DNA of 64,000 nucleotides, from contig CM077823.1 of NCBI GenBank assembly GCA_039720395.1, positions 12,480,107 through 12,544,106 of the forward strand, given 5' to 3'. Source of the stretch: Liquidambar formosana. Taxonomy: Eukaryota > Streptophyta > Magnoliopsida > Saxifragales > Altingiaceae. The first letter of the stretch is position 1, and the number at the start of each line of letters is the position of its first letter. The notes under the pieces were generated by a model. It was not told the origin of the DNA. It saw only the letters and a program-made list of their open reading frames with translations, and did no database searches. This document shows positions 1 to 12,354 of this stretch, piece by piece. The position numbers were made by a program, and so were the translations under genes.

Positions 1-919
1 GCAGAAAAGAAAAGCTGCAGGAACGCAAAGTCAAGAAGAAATAAACAACCGGCAGACCTTGCTAAATGCTAATTCTCTGTGAGAAGGGAGGTGAATATAT
101 ATATAGCAGCAGGCTTCCTAGCCTTAATTTATGAGTAGAGAAGTGAAACCAAAGCTAAGCTAGAATCAACGGCGGTGGCTCCTTTCTTATTTTAATTAAC
201 TAAGTCGCTAGTTATTAGACATGTATATAGGCAAGCAAATAGAGTAGCTAATAATTGGGTGGCTAACATAGATTATTATTACAATGATTTCAATAATTGA
301 AAAGATGGATTTCCTAGAAAGCTTCGGGATGCAATTCAAGAGGACTATTGTAATGTTGCATGTAATACTACTCTGATGTAATGCTCTTTTATTTGGTAAT
401 GATAATTCCTTTTTATTTATAAGGAATAAAAAAAAAAAAAAAGCAAAGAATCATGCATGAAAATTAATGCTAATCTTCCATGATTAAAAAGGTTAAATTG
501 GGTGCCCATGCAGAATAAACGAAGCAAAGGCAACCAATATATTAATGGAGCATATGTGGAAGTGAGGGAGAAGAAAAGGATGCTTCTGTGGTGGGTGGAA
601 AAGGTGTTAAATTTATATTTGTGATCATAGCTTTTTCCTTCAAACAAGCCAAGAATAGGGTTTTCCATGCAATTTTCAATATATTATGAGTAAAAAAGAA
701 TATTGAATACTTTTTTATTCTGTTATTATTATTTTTTTCTCCTTCTCATTTTTTTAACCAAATTAACAATTGCAGAATCTAAACCTGTCCCCAAACCGCA
801 TCCGTTGTCTTATTGAGTGAGCAACCTGTGTCATTAGTACCTTGAGGAGATAATATGTTGCCTACCGACCCATCTTAATCGGATTATTAGCAGAGGTCCC
901 ATACCATTAGACCTAAGAA
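1..919. other. Noncoding, AT-rich, no gene recognised
   Basis: No open frame here resembles a known protein. The stretch holds short A and T runs (for example 428-442) and a small TA tract near 97-108. I see no splice-bounded exon, terminal repeat or target-site duplication. It may be flanking DNA of a gene outside the window. Confidence 0.5.
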
Positions 920-1440
920 AAACGGACACGGACACATGACACGGGTATGACATGATACTGATATACCGATACAGTAAATTTTAAAAAAACTAAAACACGA
1001 CATGTCAAGAACACGATAATAAATAAATATATATTTATAATTTATATACATATATAATTGATAGTTCCATCATACACATAAAAAAAAAATTAAAATACAT
1101 GAGAAAATAAAATATATACTTCGTAATTTTATAAACAAGCAAGATACCCATAACATTTAACTTCGAGCATTTTTCCATTTTCCACACAAAACATCAAAGA
1201 ACAAATTTATCGTCATCAATTGTCTAATTTCAATTATTAAAATACGCAAAAAGACTTCCATATTGCGTTGTAGGGATGTCCTGCACGGGTCGGCTAAGTG
1301 TCGAAATAGTGTCTTAATCGTGTCTGGTTAAAAAAAAATAAATTAAAAATTACAAACACTTCCCAAGCTTGATTAACACAGGAAGTAAGCGTATCAGACA
1401 AGTGTTGTGTCTGATACATGTCGGACACTGCATTTTCAGA
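920..1440. repeat. Degenerate GACAC/GTGTC-rich transposon-like stretch
   Basis: Short words such as GGACACGGACAC, GACACGGG, CGACATGTC, GTGTCTGATAC and GTCGGACACTG recur in both orientations at the two ends (about 925-1010 and 1275-1430), around an AT-rich middle. Repeated GTGTCCGACAC-type words are common in decayed non-autonomous DNA transposons of plants. No clean terminal inverted repeat or TSD was found, so the class is open. Confidence 0.35.
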
Positions 1441-1736
1441 TTTTTCGGTCGATTCCTCCTATGTGTTTGAGGCAGGAAGTCTCTTTAATGAGCCCCTTTT
1501 AGTCGGTCGTTAGATATTTATTTTAATTGTATAAATTAAATAAATTATTATTGTTATTTTGGCCAACTAGGGTTCCAAAAATGAACAGCACCAAGCTCTA
1601 GAAGCTTGCCTCCTCCATGGAACATATTTTCATTTATATATACACTTGATAATCTGGAACCTCATATATCCTACAGGCACTTTGACACAAAAACAGGTCC
1701 TCTACAAACCAAAAGCAAATTTTTTTTGAAACAACA

Positions 1737-1751
1737 CCCCAATGCTTATAC
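1737..1751. repeat. LINE target-site duplication, left copy
   Basis: CCCCAATGCTTATAC directly precedes the T run of the LINE and matches 8778-8792 base for base. A perfect 15-bp direct repeat at exactly the two predicted LINE ends is the signature of target-primed reverse transcription. Confidence 0.93.
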
Positions 1752-2305
1752 ATTTTTTTTTTTTTTTTTTTTGGGTAAGCAACAAAAATATTATTAGATC
1801 CAGAAAAAAGTGAGGCACACCCCATACATCACCAAATGATTTCACAAGACTCCCACAAACTTAATAGGCAGCCTAGAACAAAGACCCCTAACACACCAAA
1901 CAACAAACACTTGGAATGCACTAGAGAAAGATAAACCAAAAAAAAAAAAAAAAAACCTACCTAGAAAATCAGACCAACCTATCAAACATGGCCAATTAAC
2001 ACATCAAATCAGTACACAACACAGGCCAGCAGCAAAGCCACTCCATGAAGAAATAGTACCTTCAGCAAATAGGAGATGGATCCTTATCAGCGAGCTGACA
2101 ATGAGAAGAGGAATCCACCGGACCACCGCCAAGCCAAAAAACAGAGACCACCATAAAGGGCACCAAGAATTTGGGAGGTCAAGTCCAAGCTACGAAGGGA
2201 ATGGTCCTATTCACCCCAGCATGCGTACACTAATTAATGTAGGAAGCATTGTTGCAAGGCACCGCTAGCCCTGCTTTTTAGATACGTGTCCAGAAGTTTG
2301 GGAGG

Positions 2306-5300
2306 TCAAGTCCAAGCGACAAAGGGAACAGTCCTATTCACCCCAGCCTTGGCGAACCAATCGGCTAAGCTATTAACTTTTTTGGGAGCATGGTGAATAG
2401 AAACTAAACCAATACCGTCCATAAGAGTGAGAATTTCATTGATGACCGAGTTATATTTCCAAATCTTTTCTTTTCCTTTTGCCCACGAGATAACAATTGA
2501 AGAGTCTGACTCTAAAGTGAGTTTCTTAACATTCACCCATTGAGAGCTGAAGAATAGTCTCAATGCTTCCCTAATTGCTAGAATTTCTGCCAAGTTTAAG
2601 TCAACCACACCCATTAAGGCTGAAAAAATGCAAAGAATATAACCTTTATCATCTCGCAGTACTTCGCCGATGCCTCCAGGCCTAGGTTTACCCATTGCAG
2701 ATCCGTCAATATTAAATTTTAGCTCACCGGCATTAGGAGGAGACCATGACACAATTAACAGCCCTGTTTTTCTTCTTCCTGATACGAATACCCCTCACAC
2801 CATCAATAGCTCTAATAAAATCAGAGATTGAGAATCCTAGTTCTGATTTGTAAGCTTTGACCCATAAGGCAGCTCTGATCTTGATTTTTTCCACTACATC
2901 CATGCAAGCCATAGAAATACCCTTGAATATTTTATCATTTCTAGCTAATTAAATGGACCATACAACAGAGTATATGATAGCGTCCCAAATTAGCTCATAT
3001 AAGCCCGATGAATAAGTAATAGACCAACCCATAAACATGTCATTGAGTGATCTAGGGCAACACCAATAAATTCCCCACCAACTAAAAATCCCACACCATA
3101 TGGACCAGACCCATTGGCAATGGAGAAATAGATGGTCAATATCCTCTTCTACAAGGGAGCAAAACGGACATAAAAAGTCTTCATGTGAGGGAAGAACCTT
3201 TTTCTCCTTAAGCATAACCTTCACAGGGAGCCTTTTTAGAGAGGCCAACCAACATAGAGTTTCCACTCTAGAAGGAACAATGCCCTTCCAAGCTTTCTAC
3301 CCAACCAAACTTTGATATTCCAAACACCTATCCTCCATAATATGGTAACAGGATTTCACAGGGTATAAACCTGAAAATGAAAATTTCCAAATGAACCTAT
3401 CTGGGGATGATTTACAAAGCTTTACTTCTTCTATCTTCCTGAGCAAAACATGTAATTGTTGATCTTCCCAGTCAAAGAGCATTCTTTTGAATTTCAGATT
3501 CCAAATCCATTTCACTCTATCCCAATGGCCTAAGTCACAAATTTTAGAGGATCTATTTTGGGCAAGAATATGAGTCTTGGGAAAATTTCTTTTAGAGCCA
3601 CATCATCCAATCAAACGTCCTCCCAGAATTTGATGATATTCCTATTACCTATCAACAATTTAACACCATCTTTTAAACTGAAGTAGCAAGAAGAGCCAGG
3701 CCACCAGACTTTTACGATGTCCCTCTATATAACTGATACCTTACACTGATTAGGCCTTCTTGGAATAAGAAAACCTTCACTGACACCATACTTAGCTTTT
3801 ATCACATCTTTCTAGAAGGCTTTTTCCTCATAAACAAAACGCCACCACCATTTGAATAATAAGGCCACATTCTTATGTTTTAATGAAACTAGACCCATGC
3901 CCCTTTTTTTTCTACTCAATAACATTTTATCCCAACCAACCCAGTGAAGTTTTCATTTTGTAGAATTAATTACATTCCCACAAGAATTTCCTCATAAGCT
4001 TTTCCAACTCCCATGTGACCTTAGCCGGCATTTTAAAGAGGGACATATAGTAAATGGGTAAATTGAATAAAGCAGCTTTAATGAGAGTAATACTTCCACC
4101 TAAAGATAAATATTTGTTTTGCCAACCAGAGAGTTTATTCCTAAATTTCTCAATGATGGGTTTCCATGTGTTAAAGCTCCTTAGATTAGCACCTATGGGA
4201 CACCCCAAATACTGCAAGGGAAGAGAGCCAACTTTACATTTCATTTTTCGAGCCTACTCACAAACTAATTAAGGCTTCTTCCACTCCAATACCCAATAGC
4301 CAACTCTTAGAAAAGTTTATCTTCATTCTTGAGATTAACTGAAAACACCTCAAAATTCTTTTAATGCTAGTAAGCTCTTCTAAATTAGCGTTAGAGAAAA
4401 AGATTGTGTCATCTGTAAATTGTAGGAGAGAAATACAAATGGAATCATTCCCTAAATTAATTCCCTTGACAAGACCAACAGAACAAGCTATAGAAAACAG
4501 CCCACTTAGGCCTTCAAGTGCAATATTGAAGAGAAAGAAGGATAGAGGTCCCCCTGCCTTAGACCCATCTCCATTTTGAATTCTTCAGTAGGTGAGCCAT
4601 TAACCAATACAGAAATCAATGTAGAGGATAGGCATTCTGAGATCCATCTTCTCCACTTTAGACCAAACCCCAACAACTCCATCATAGAATCAAGAAAGCA
4701 TCATTTAACACAATCGAAAGCTTTTTCGAAATCCACTTTGAAGACATAGCATTTCAACTTAGCTTTCTTGGCATAGTCTATTACTTCATTAGCAATAAGA
4801 ACACTGTCTAAAATTTACCTCCCACCCATGAAAGCACTTTGGACATCTGACAAAACCATCTTAACTCTCCCGGCAAGAATGTTTGCAACTAATTTATACA
4901 TACAACCAACTAGGCTAATCGGTCTGTAATCTTTGAGGCTTACTGGATTACTAGATTTAGGAATAAGGGTGATGAATGAGGAATTCAAACCTTTGGCCAT
5001 CTTCACATTCAAAAATAATTCTTTAACAAAAGCAAAGATGTCCTTTAAGAATAGCTAACCCTTCTTGATGAAGTTGAAGTTGAATCCATCTGGCCTGGGG
5101 CTTTACTCCCATCACAGCACAATACTGCTTGGAAAATCTCGTCTTCTGATACCTCTCTTTCCAACCATAGCCTATTTGAAGATTGCAAACACTTGAATGG
5201 AGAACTATCAAACAAAGGCCTCTCCCACTCATCAGAGGAAAATAAATTCTTGAAAACTTGGCCACTTTTGCTTTGACTATGATAGGTTCTTCATAGGTGA

Positions 5301-6450
5301 CACCATCTATAGTAAAACTTCTAATGTAATTTGATTTCCTTCTATTATTAACAATTGCATGAAAGAATTTTGTGTTTTTGTCACTTGCTTTCAACCATTG
5401 AGTTCTCGATTTCTACCTCCATAATAATTCTGCATCCCTGTTAGCCACCCATAAGTTATAAGATAATTTTGCTATCTTTAATCTCTTATCCTCTGTTAAG
5501 TCTTTGGACTCTTGGAGTATATGAAATGAATCTAGCTCAGAACAAATAGTCTAGAATCAATATCACCAAACACCTCTTTGTTCCAAATGACTAGAGCCTT
5601 CTTTAAAAGAGTAAGTTTTCTATGAATAACAAACCCCGGCCACCCATTTAAAGAAAAAGACTCCCATTTTTCTTCAATAAACTTCCAAAAATCAGGGTAG
5701 GACATCCAACTGTCTATAAATCTAATTGGCTTTGGACCCCAATCGTTGCTTTCCACTCCTAATAAGATCGGACAGTGATCAAAGACAAATTTGGGTAGAC
5801 CCCATTGCTTCAATGAAGGAAAAACTTCATACAACCCATTAGTAATAAAAAAATCTATCAATCCTACTCATACTAGTTGGAGATTGATTGTTAGACCAAG
5901 TATATTTTCTACCAATCATGGGGAGATCAACAAAATTCATATCTTCAATAAATTGACAAAAATCAAGCATACCCCTAGTGAGGGACACAACCCTTTCTTT
6001 CTTCACAAACCTTTACAACATTGAAATCTCCTCCCAAATCCAGGAGTCAGTGAGCGTACCTTTCAAAGAGACCAGGTAATTCCATAGATTTCTTCTTTCG
6101 CCGTTATTGTTTGGAGCATAAATGGTTCCAATAACACATGGGAAATTGTTTTTAACAATTGAGCTAGCAACTAATATGAATTTGTCCCCAAGAATACAAT
6201 CGATTTTAGTGAAAAAGTTGACATCCCAGATCAAACATAACCCCCCTGCTGAGCCTTCAGATTTAACCCATTCAAACTGAGCATTGCAATTACCCTAAAT
6301 TTGTCGAATACATGAGGCATCCACCATTTCCAATTTTGTTTCCAGAATACATAAAACATCAACCTTCCAATCTTTAATTAATCTCCTAGCAACTCTCCTT
6401 TTGACCTTACCCTCAAGACCTCTCACATTCCAAGATATGACACGTAACAT
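2306..6450 (-). pseudogene. LINE ORF2 (endonuclease, RT, zinc-binding, RNase H)
   Basis: Read right to left. The frame opens at an ATG at 6450 with an AP-endonuclease start (motifs SWNVRG and ILETK, the latter with the catalytic Glu). Endonuclease similarity runs to about 5530. The reverse transcriptase spans about 5400-3960: the block DYRPISLVG lies near 4930, and the catalytic box near 4399-4410 reads FTDD where FADD or YADD is usual. A zf-RVT domain follows (3266-2949, Cys/His motif CPFC...HLFLHC). RNase H is at 2752-2306, with all four acidic positions visible (DGSA, AEIL, ESDSS, ADWF). Stops and shifts break it into at least eight pieces, so no enzyme is made. Confidence 0.9.
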
Positions 6451-6576
6451 AGCCAACTAATTGCTCGACGAATTGCTGAGAAAGGCCGCCCCCAAAAACA
6501 CTTCATCATACATCGTTATCACATTCTGTTTCCTCCAAATCAATATTTTTTGCAACACAATATCATCATTTCCATT

Positions 6577-8577
6577 TCAAGACTTTAACCCTGCGGAACA
6601 CCCCAATTCCCATACAGCTTCAGCTTCTTCCTGAATTAGTCTATTCCGATTCCTTATGCCATCATCTGAGATTAATGCACCGCTCACCTCCACTGACTCT
6701 GTAGCCGATATATAAGTATTCTTGTTTTTCTTATAGAATTTCTTCCCCCCACCCCCTTTTTTCTTTCCTAGTCTCCCACCTTTATACCGTTCCAATAAAT
6801 CTTTTAGCAATCTTCTTTTACCTCCTATCAAAATTCTATTGTTTCGGCTGGTTCTACCCCTCATCTTTTCATTACCAATACATCTTGCTTTAACCACCTC
6901 TGCGGTCTCTGGAATGATCTCCTCTTTAGTAGAATCCTCTACAAACAAATTAGAAAGCCCTAAAAACTCATCTGGATGATCATCTTTATTGCACTCTAGA
7001 GCAACTGGATCGATTACTGGGCTCAACTGCATTATAGGACTATCTGATGGATTTTTTGCTGTTTCACAATTAGGATCAAAATTTTGTGGCCCAGAAAGAT
7101 TAAGTGGAGCATTAGAATCGCCAAACCCAACTAAACCACAAGACGTCTCATTTACTGCACATCTCATTTGATCATTACACGAAAGCATCGACATATCATT
7201 AATGTGAGCCACCAAGCCTCCATGTGGCTGACTAGAATAACACCGTTCGAGGGAACGACTCTCATCACGCTGCCCACTAGAGCGATTTGACTACCCTATG
7301 CCTAGTTTTGAATTTGAATTTTGTCTATGGCAAACATCTGTCAAGGCCACGTTTCCTACTTTGTTAACACATTGAATACCTATTGCCACATTATCTTCTT
7401 CAGAACACCAATGGCCCAAATCACTTGGGTCCATGTCATTCGGTCTGTCCACGTCAGCTTGCCCTTCATCTTCCCTATTTCCATTCTCCATAATCTCTTG
7501 AATCTCACTATTGTGCACGAAGTTGTGATCTGCAAACTTTGATGATAATGAAGACTACTCATTGGCGTCAGAATTGATAGTTTTTTTAGGCCAAAGACAT
7601 GGCGAAGATAAAAAGTTCTAAGTAGAGCCTGAGTCCTCTATAACTTCAATTGGGAAACTAACTCTGTCCGCTAATAGCACCAATGAATCCTTAATCGATG
7701 CATGCAAATGGGTGGATATTAGCATTCTTCTACGACCAAGGCATAATTTTTCTTGAGTATTTTTATCCACTAGAATTACCGAACCAAATTTACTGGTAAG
7801 ATTTTTGAAATTGGTAGAATTCTAGGCATGCAATGGTACTCCATCTATAGATAACCATACAAATCTTTCATTACTCTTCTAATGGGGATTCCAATCAATA
7901 TATTTCACGAACCAAAGGTCTAGCCATTTCTCTTCTCCCTTTATAGCGCTTTCTTAAACTCCATGGAAGAGAATGTGAGCAATACATATTTTCCCCCCAA
8001 GTATTTGACTAATATATCAAAGACACCTTCCTCCATGAAGGCATTCTCCAGCCCCAGAATACAATCTAAGTTGTTAACTTCACCGATAACGCTTCTAAGT
8101 AGCCGCTCATCATCGACTCCAACACCCTCCACTGTTTGTCCAACAAACTAATCAACAATTTCCCTTTCGCCACTGATATCTTCACTTCTGTTAGGTTTAA
8201 CCACGTCTGCATATGTTCTCCTCTTCAAGGTATTCTTACATTAGTCAGTCAGTTGTTCCTCCCTTGTTTAGAATTGTCTTTCCTGTCTCAACATATCTTC
8301 CATGAGTGGAAGTGCTAGGCATAGAGACATCTTTCCTTTGATAGAGCGTCAACCTTTCTCGACTGTAGTCTGCCATCTTTACCAGCAAACGTTTTTTCCC
8401 AAACATTATGCCATTGCATATCCTTATAACCCGTAGTGCCCCATACTTGGTTGCAAAACGAACAAACCCGAATCTAGATCCTGTTCTTCTTCTTATTTTC
8501 ATGGAGACAAAAATATCCCTAACCACCCCGTGCCACTGGAAAATGTTCCTCAGTCTCCAGTTATTCATGTACTCCAA
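6577..8577 (-). pseudogene. LINE ORF1 with N-terminal RRM
   Basis: The sense strand starts near 8577 with an RNA-recognition motif. The RNP1-like box GSRFGFVRF lies at about 8475-8449, followed by a hydrophobic strand containing KKRLLVKMA. A second conserved block, ERFVWLSIDGVPLHA, lies near 7878-7834 and is typical of the middle region of RRM-type ORF1 proteins of plant L1 elements. The C-terminal part (7215-6577) is Lys/Arg-rich and low in complexity. ORF1 would coat the LINE RNA. Several stops and shifts interrupt it. These proteins are often misnamed as splicing factors in plant annotations because of the RRM. Confidence 0.75.
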
Positions 8578-8777
8578 TAGGATTATCGATGAACAACATA
8601 AAAGCCATCACGAGCTTCACACTACTATTTCTACCTATTTTGCTTTGTTTTCTTCTTGCTATCTTCCTCAACTAAAGACCTACTAATTTTCTTACAAGAG
8701 AGAAGTGAGTTGAGGAGGCGTTGGAGTTGGTGGTGGTGGGGGTGGTGGGAGTGGGGGAGGTGGTGGACTCGAGGGTT

Positions 8778-8792
8778 CCCCAATGCTTATAC
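8778..8792. repeat. LINE target-site duplication, right copy
   Basis: CCCCAATGCTTATAC immediately follows the GC-rich 5' end of the LINE and matches 1737-1751 exactly. It fixes the element's 5' end at 8777. Confidence 0.93.
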
Positions 8793-9330
8793 TTTACATA
8801 AGCAATTTGCTATTCCCAAAAACACCAACAACCCAAATGGAGACTCTGAACTATGGTAGCACCCCAAGCAAAGAACCTAGCCTTAGTATTTTTTAAATTG
8901 ATCCCAATCCCAATTTTCCTCCTCTACTAATCTATCAATCACCTATTTTTCATTGCCTATACACTGAATACTCACGGGCTTACAAACCCTCCATGTTTCG
9001 ATTTGAAGCTTCTTCCAATATTAACCTATTCCTCTTATGAATACTCTCGTCTGAAATATCTCACCATCTACATTAAAGCCCGAAGACTCATCCTATGGCT
9101 AGTCATTAAACAACTTTTTGCTTTTCACTGTCTTCTTTCTTAGCTTCCTTTTCTAGAGCTTCTTAGCTCTATTACAATCCCAAAGCTCCACTAAAAGTTT
9201 GTTTCTCCCTAATCCCGCTTTAGATTTAGTTCTATGGCGAGTTCAATGAAGATTCAGGCCCTAAAAAACAAACTTTCATTGTAACATAGCCTAGGAATAC
9301 CACTCTTGCCTGAATATAACCAAACCACAG
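8793..9330. other. Noncoding flank of the LINE
   Basis: This is the pre-insertion neighbour of the LINE. I see no gene, repeat array or terminal repeat. The sequence before the left TSD and after the right TSD should be contiguous at the empty site. Confidence 0.45.
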
Positions 9331-9660
9331 ATCCGTTGGAAAATACAACGTCCCACTTCGTTTGAATATAAAATTTTTAGCATGGCTTCATATTATCATA
9401 TATCTGTTTAGACCCTCCACGTAAAAGCTTAGACTTTTAATTAGGAAACTTGACATGGTTTTAACGCATGTCATTCTTAGGCCCGGCCAGTTTCATTTGT
9501 GAGTCCGTCTTTGTTACTTACGTGACAGGCGCGTTCTAGTCTTGTTGGGCTACACGTGAGGGGAGTACTAGATCGAAAATACCACATCCCATGTCACTCA
9601 AATATTGGGTTTGACATGACTTCTTACACTTGTTTGGGCCTTTCACCTAATAGCCTAATC
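9331..9660. repeat. Two diverged direct repeats about 236 bp apart
   Basis: GAAAATACAACGTCCCACTT near 9338 is echoed by GAAAATACCACATCCCATGT near 9575. In both copies a short AATAT word follows, and further on 'GTTTAGACCCTCCACGTAA' parallels 'GTTTGGGCCTTTCACCTAA'. The spacing and the CCCAC(A/T)TC words recall decayed TRIM-like terminal repeats, but no TSD or primer-binding site is visible. Confidence 0.35.
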
Positions 9661-9785
9661 TCATAGCATGTCTAATGTAAGACAACACATAAAGTAGAGA
9701 TTAAGGTTTCCTACAATCAAGCTTAGGTGGGCTAATACCTTGCTTTCTTTAGGGTTTGTTAAAGGGAATGTGGTATTAAAGTTTA

Positions 9786-11016
9786 GGGGAAATTAGTAAT
9801 AACCCCTATTAGGGGACTGCTTTTAACAAAAACCCACTATAAGATTTTTTTTAACTCCAAAACCCTTTTTTTAAAAGATTATTTAAGCAAAAGGACATAT
9901 TTTTTTGAAAATACCTGCTTTAACCTTTTATATTTACAACCCAATTCATTTACAGGAAGAAGAGAAGAGGAGGAGTTGTAGCAGCGGTTGAAGAGGGGAG
10001 GCGACAATGGCTATGAAGATCTGGTTTTGAGGAAGAAGAAGAAGAAGAAGCAGACGAAGTAGGTAGAAGAAGAAGAATGGGAGGGGAGGCATTTGGCTGT
10101 AGTATCAAATCTAAAAAAGCAGATCAACCTTCTTCTTCGACGGCAACCGAACTTCTCCAACCACCGTCTCAGATGTCGTCATCTTCTTCTTCTTCTTCTT
10201 TAAACTCCAGATCTGGGCTGGTTTATTATTTATTTATTTATTTGTGTCTTTGTTTGAAACTTTAGATATGTTAATTTTTGGGGTGTATGATTTATTTGGA
10301 AAAACTTTTTGAACTATTTTGCTTATTCTAACAGTATATTGGTACTGTTGCACACTATTTTCTGGAACAATGAGATTTGTTTTTCCAAAAGTATCATGTT
10401 ACTATCTATAGTACTATTTTGAGTTTTTTTCCTTAGAATTCATTTTTTTTTTGTTTGAAATAGTATGATAATACTGTCACCTATAGTGTTTTTTATAACA
10501 CAAATAGTAAACTGTTATTATGTGGTGTATAACTTTTCAAAAGCAAACAACAGTAAATTGATACTATTGTATGTATAAATTTTATAAAACACACAACAGT
10601 AAATTGATACTATTGTATGTATAAATTTTACAAATCACACATAGTAAACTGCATATTATTATTAGCTATGATATATTCCCGTCGGAAGCACTTGGGGATG
10701 CTTGAAAGAGAGAAAAAAAAAATCCCTATAATTGACTTTTGGTACAGTACAAATGATGAAATGTGACTTTTGGAAGGTTTTTAGTGTCGTTTCTTCTTCA
10801 ATATATATATATTCTCGCCTGAAAAAATAGGGCGTGGGAGAAGCCTGATTTTCGAGCGGGGGACTGTAAAATGGCACATTTGTAAATTAAGGTAAGTTGT
10901 TAAAACATGGGTGTTTTAGTCTTTCTACTGTCAAAAGAGGTTTTCACCAAACGTTAGTTTTTGTGGGTTCTATTGTCTAAGAACTCTTATACATGGGGGT
11001 TTTGGCCAAAATTCCC
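9786..11016. mobile_element. Mutator-like non-autonomous element
   Basis: The ends form an imperfect terminal inverted repeat. The left end begins GGGGAAATTAGTAATAACCC. The right end, read inward, begins GGGAATTTTGGCCAAAACCC. Nine-base flanks TAAAGTTTA (9777-9785) and TATAGTTTA (11017-11025) differ at one base, and a 9-bp TSD is the Mutator norm. No transposase is present. The interior holds a GAA-rich block (about 9955-10080), a 62-codon open frame at 10077-10265 with a Ser run, and AT-rich short repeats. The GAA block plus small frame could be a captured 5' UTR and first exon (Pack-MULE-like), which is an inference. Confidence 0.6.
10548..10650. repeat. Two tandem units of about 55 bp in the Mutator-like element
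   Basis: The word ACAGTAAATTGATACTATTG occurs twice in tandem (near 10549 and 10604), each time followed by the same TATGTATAAATTTTA tail. Related, more diverged words (ACAGTATATTGGTACTGTTG near 10330, AGTATGATAATACTGTC near 10462) suggest an older array in the same element. Confidence 0.7.
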
Positions 11017-11025
11017 TATAGTTTA

Positions 11026-11482
11026 TGGATAGAATAAAGGTTGATTTGGTAAAAGCTTTAGGTGAATATGGGGTTAAATCAAAAGAAAAAGGTTGCTGGA
11101 ATTTTAAACAGAATGAGAATTTTGACGGTTTTTCAATGGGAAATTGTGTAGAAAGGAAGAGTTAAGGTTTATAGTGAATGGTTAGGCTTTTAAGATTGAA
11201 ATTAATTGAGGTTAAGAAGATTGTTGGATGTAGATATAAATAAATTACATTAATACTATAAATAAAATTAATAAAGAAGAAGAAGAAGAAGATAAACGTT
11301 GGAGTCTTACCAAGGGTATCTAAGAGTTCATTAAGAAGAAGATTAAGGGAGTCTCATCTTTAATTAAAGAAAAAGCTGCAGAAAATTTCATTAATGAATT
11401 ATTTTAATTGTGCTTATAAGCCTTGTTTATATAGATGACTTTTACTTGTCAAAAAAGTACTCACTTTCTAAATTCTATTACT
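11026..11482. other. Noncoding, AT-rich with a GAA tract
   Basis: No gene is recognised. A short GAA run lies near 11275-11294. The sequence abuts the left TSD of the truncated LINE that follows. Confidence 0.45.
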
Positions 11483-11500
11483 TCTCAAACAAGGATTCTT

Positions 11501-12336
11501 TTTTTTCCTTTTTCTTTTTTTTTTTTTTTTGATGAGCAAATTGAGAATATTATTAAGAGAATGGGTAGATACAAAAAAGCAGAGGAGAAAAACAAGGAGA
11601 AAACAAACCCAACCCCAACACCAACACCAACAGATAACTAGAAGATAATAAAGCAAAACAATCGCAACCCAAGATGAGACAAAAAAAAAATATGTACGAG
11701 CAAAGCTCAGCAACATCATCCAGAACCTCCCTTGCTAGCCAAGTTACAACCAAACTACAAAAGGAACTAATCTGCCAACACCATCCTTAGCAAGCCAATC
11801 AGCCCTATTGTTAACTTTCCTTAGTTCGTGCTTTACAACAGCTGAATAAAGACGCTCAATGAGTGAGAAGATTTCGTTGAGAATGAAGTTATCTTTCCAG
11901 ATTTTAGAGGTCCCATTAATCCATGAAACAATTACTATAGAGTCCTGATTCAATAATGAGGTTTTTGATTCCCACCCAAGAAGAGGAGCAAAAAATTCTT
12001 AATACCTCTCCTGACCGCAAGAAGCTCTACCAAATTAGAGTCAAAGGCAAGAAAAGAAGCATAGCACAACTCCACTCTTGTCCCTTAGAACACCACCAAT
12101 ACCACCTGGCCTGGCTTACCTCTAGCTGAGCCATCTACATTAGATTTTAGGGAACCAGGAGGAGGGGGTTGCCAGACCTTGAGTTGTCTAACTTTTGGGT
12201 TTCTAATGTGGAATGATCTAACACCATCAATTGCTCGAAAGAAGTCATCAATAGAGAAACCAAATTCAGATTTGAGGGCTTTCACCCAAAGAACAGTTCT
12301 GACAATGGAAAGGCGAGCTACATCGGACTAGTGCAA
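11501..12336 (-). mobile_element. 5'-truncated LINE with 18-bp TSD
   Basis: A minus-strand LINE tail starts at a T-rich run (11501-11531) and ends at 12336 inside the RNase H region. The exact 18-bp repeat TCTCAAACAAGGATTCTT flanks it at 11483-11500 and 12337-12354. Only about 0.84 kb of the 3' end was copied, as expected when reverse transcription stops early. The RNase H differs in sequence from that of the LINE at 1753-8777, so this is a different family or a strongly diverged member. Confidence 0.92.
11744..12285 (-). pseudogene. LINE RNase H fragment
   Basis: The sense strand from 12285 down encodes a tether-like stretch, then the RNase H start (LKSNVDGSARGKPG, first catalytic Asp). In another frame it continues through EIFSLIERL to NNRADWLAKDG (last catalytic Asp) and ends at 11744. 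At least one frameshift and a gap separate the two halves. It is the truncated end of ORF2 of the LINE at 11501-12336 and is not functional. Confidence 0.85.
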
Positions 12337-12354
12337 TCTCAAACAAGGATTCTT

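Larger units (their letters stand above)
1753..8777 (-). mobile_element. Full-length L1-type LINE, decayed
   Basis: This is a non-LTR retrotransposon on the minus strand. Its 5' end is C-rich on the sense strand (near 8777) and its 3' end is a poly(A) tail, seen as a T run at 1753-1772. The element is flanked by an exact 15-bp duplication, CCCCAATGCTTATAC, at 1737-1751 and 8778-8792, so both ends are known and about 7.0 kb was inserted. ORF1 carries an RRM. ORF2 carries endonuclease, reverse transcriptase, a zinc-binding domain and RNase H in the standard plant L1 order. Many stops and frameshifts show it is dead, although it was full length when it landed. Confidence 0.93.

Noticed and set aside
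8656..8859. Trp/Gly-rich frame at the LINE 5' end
   Set aside because: It is the antisense reading of the C-rich LINE 5' end and crosses the TSD.
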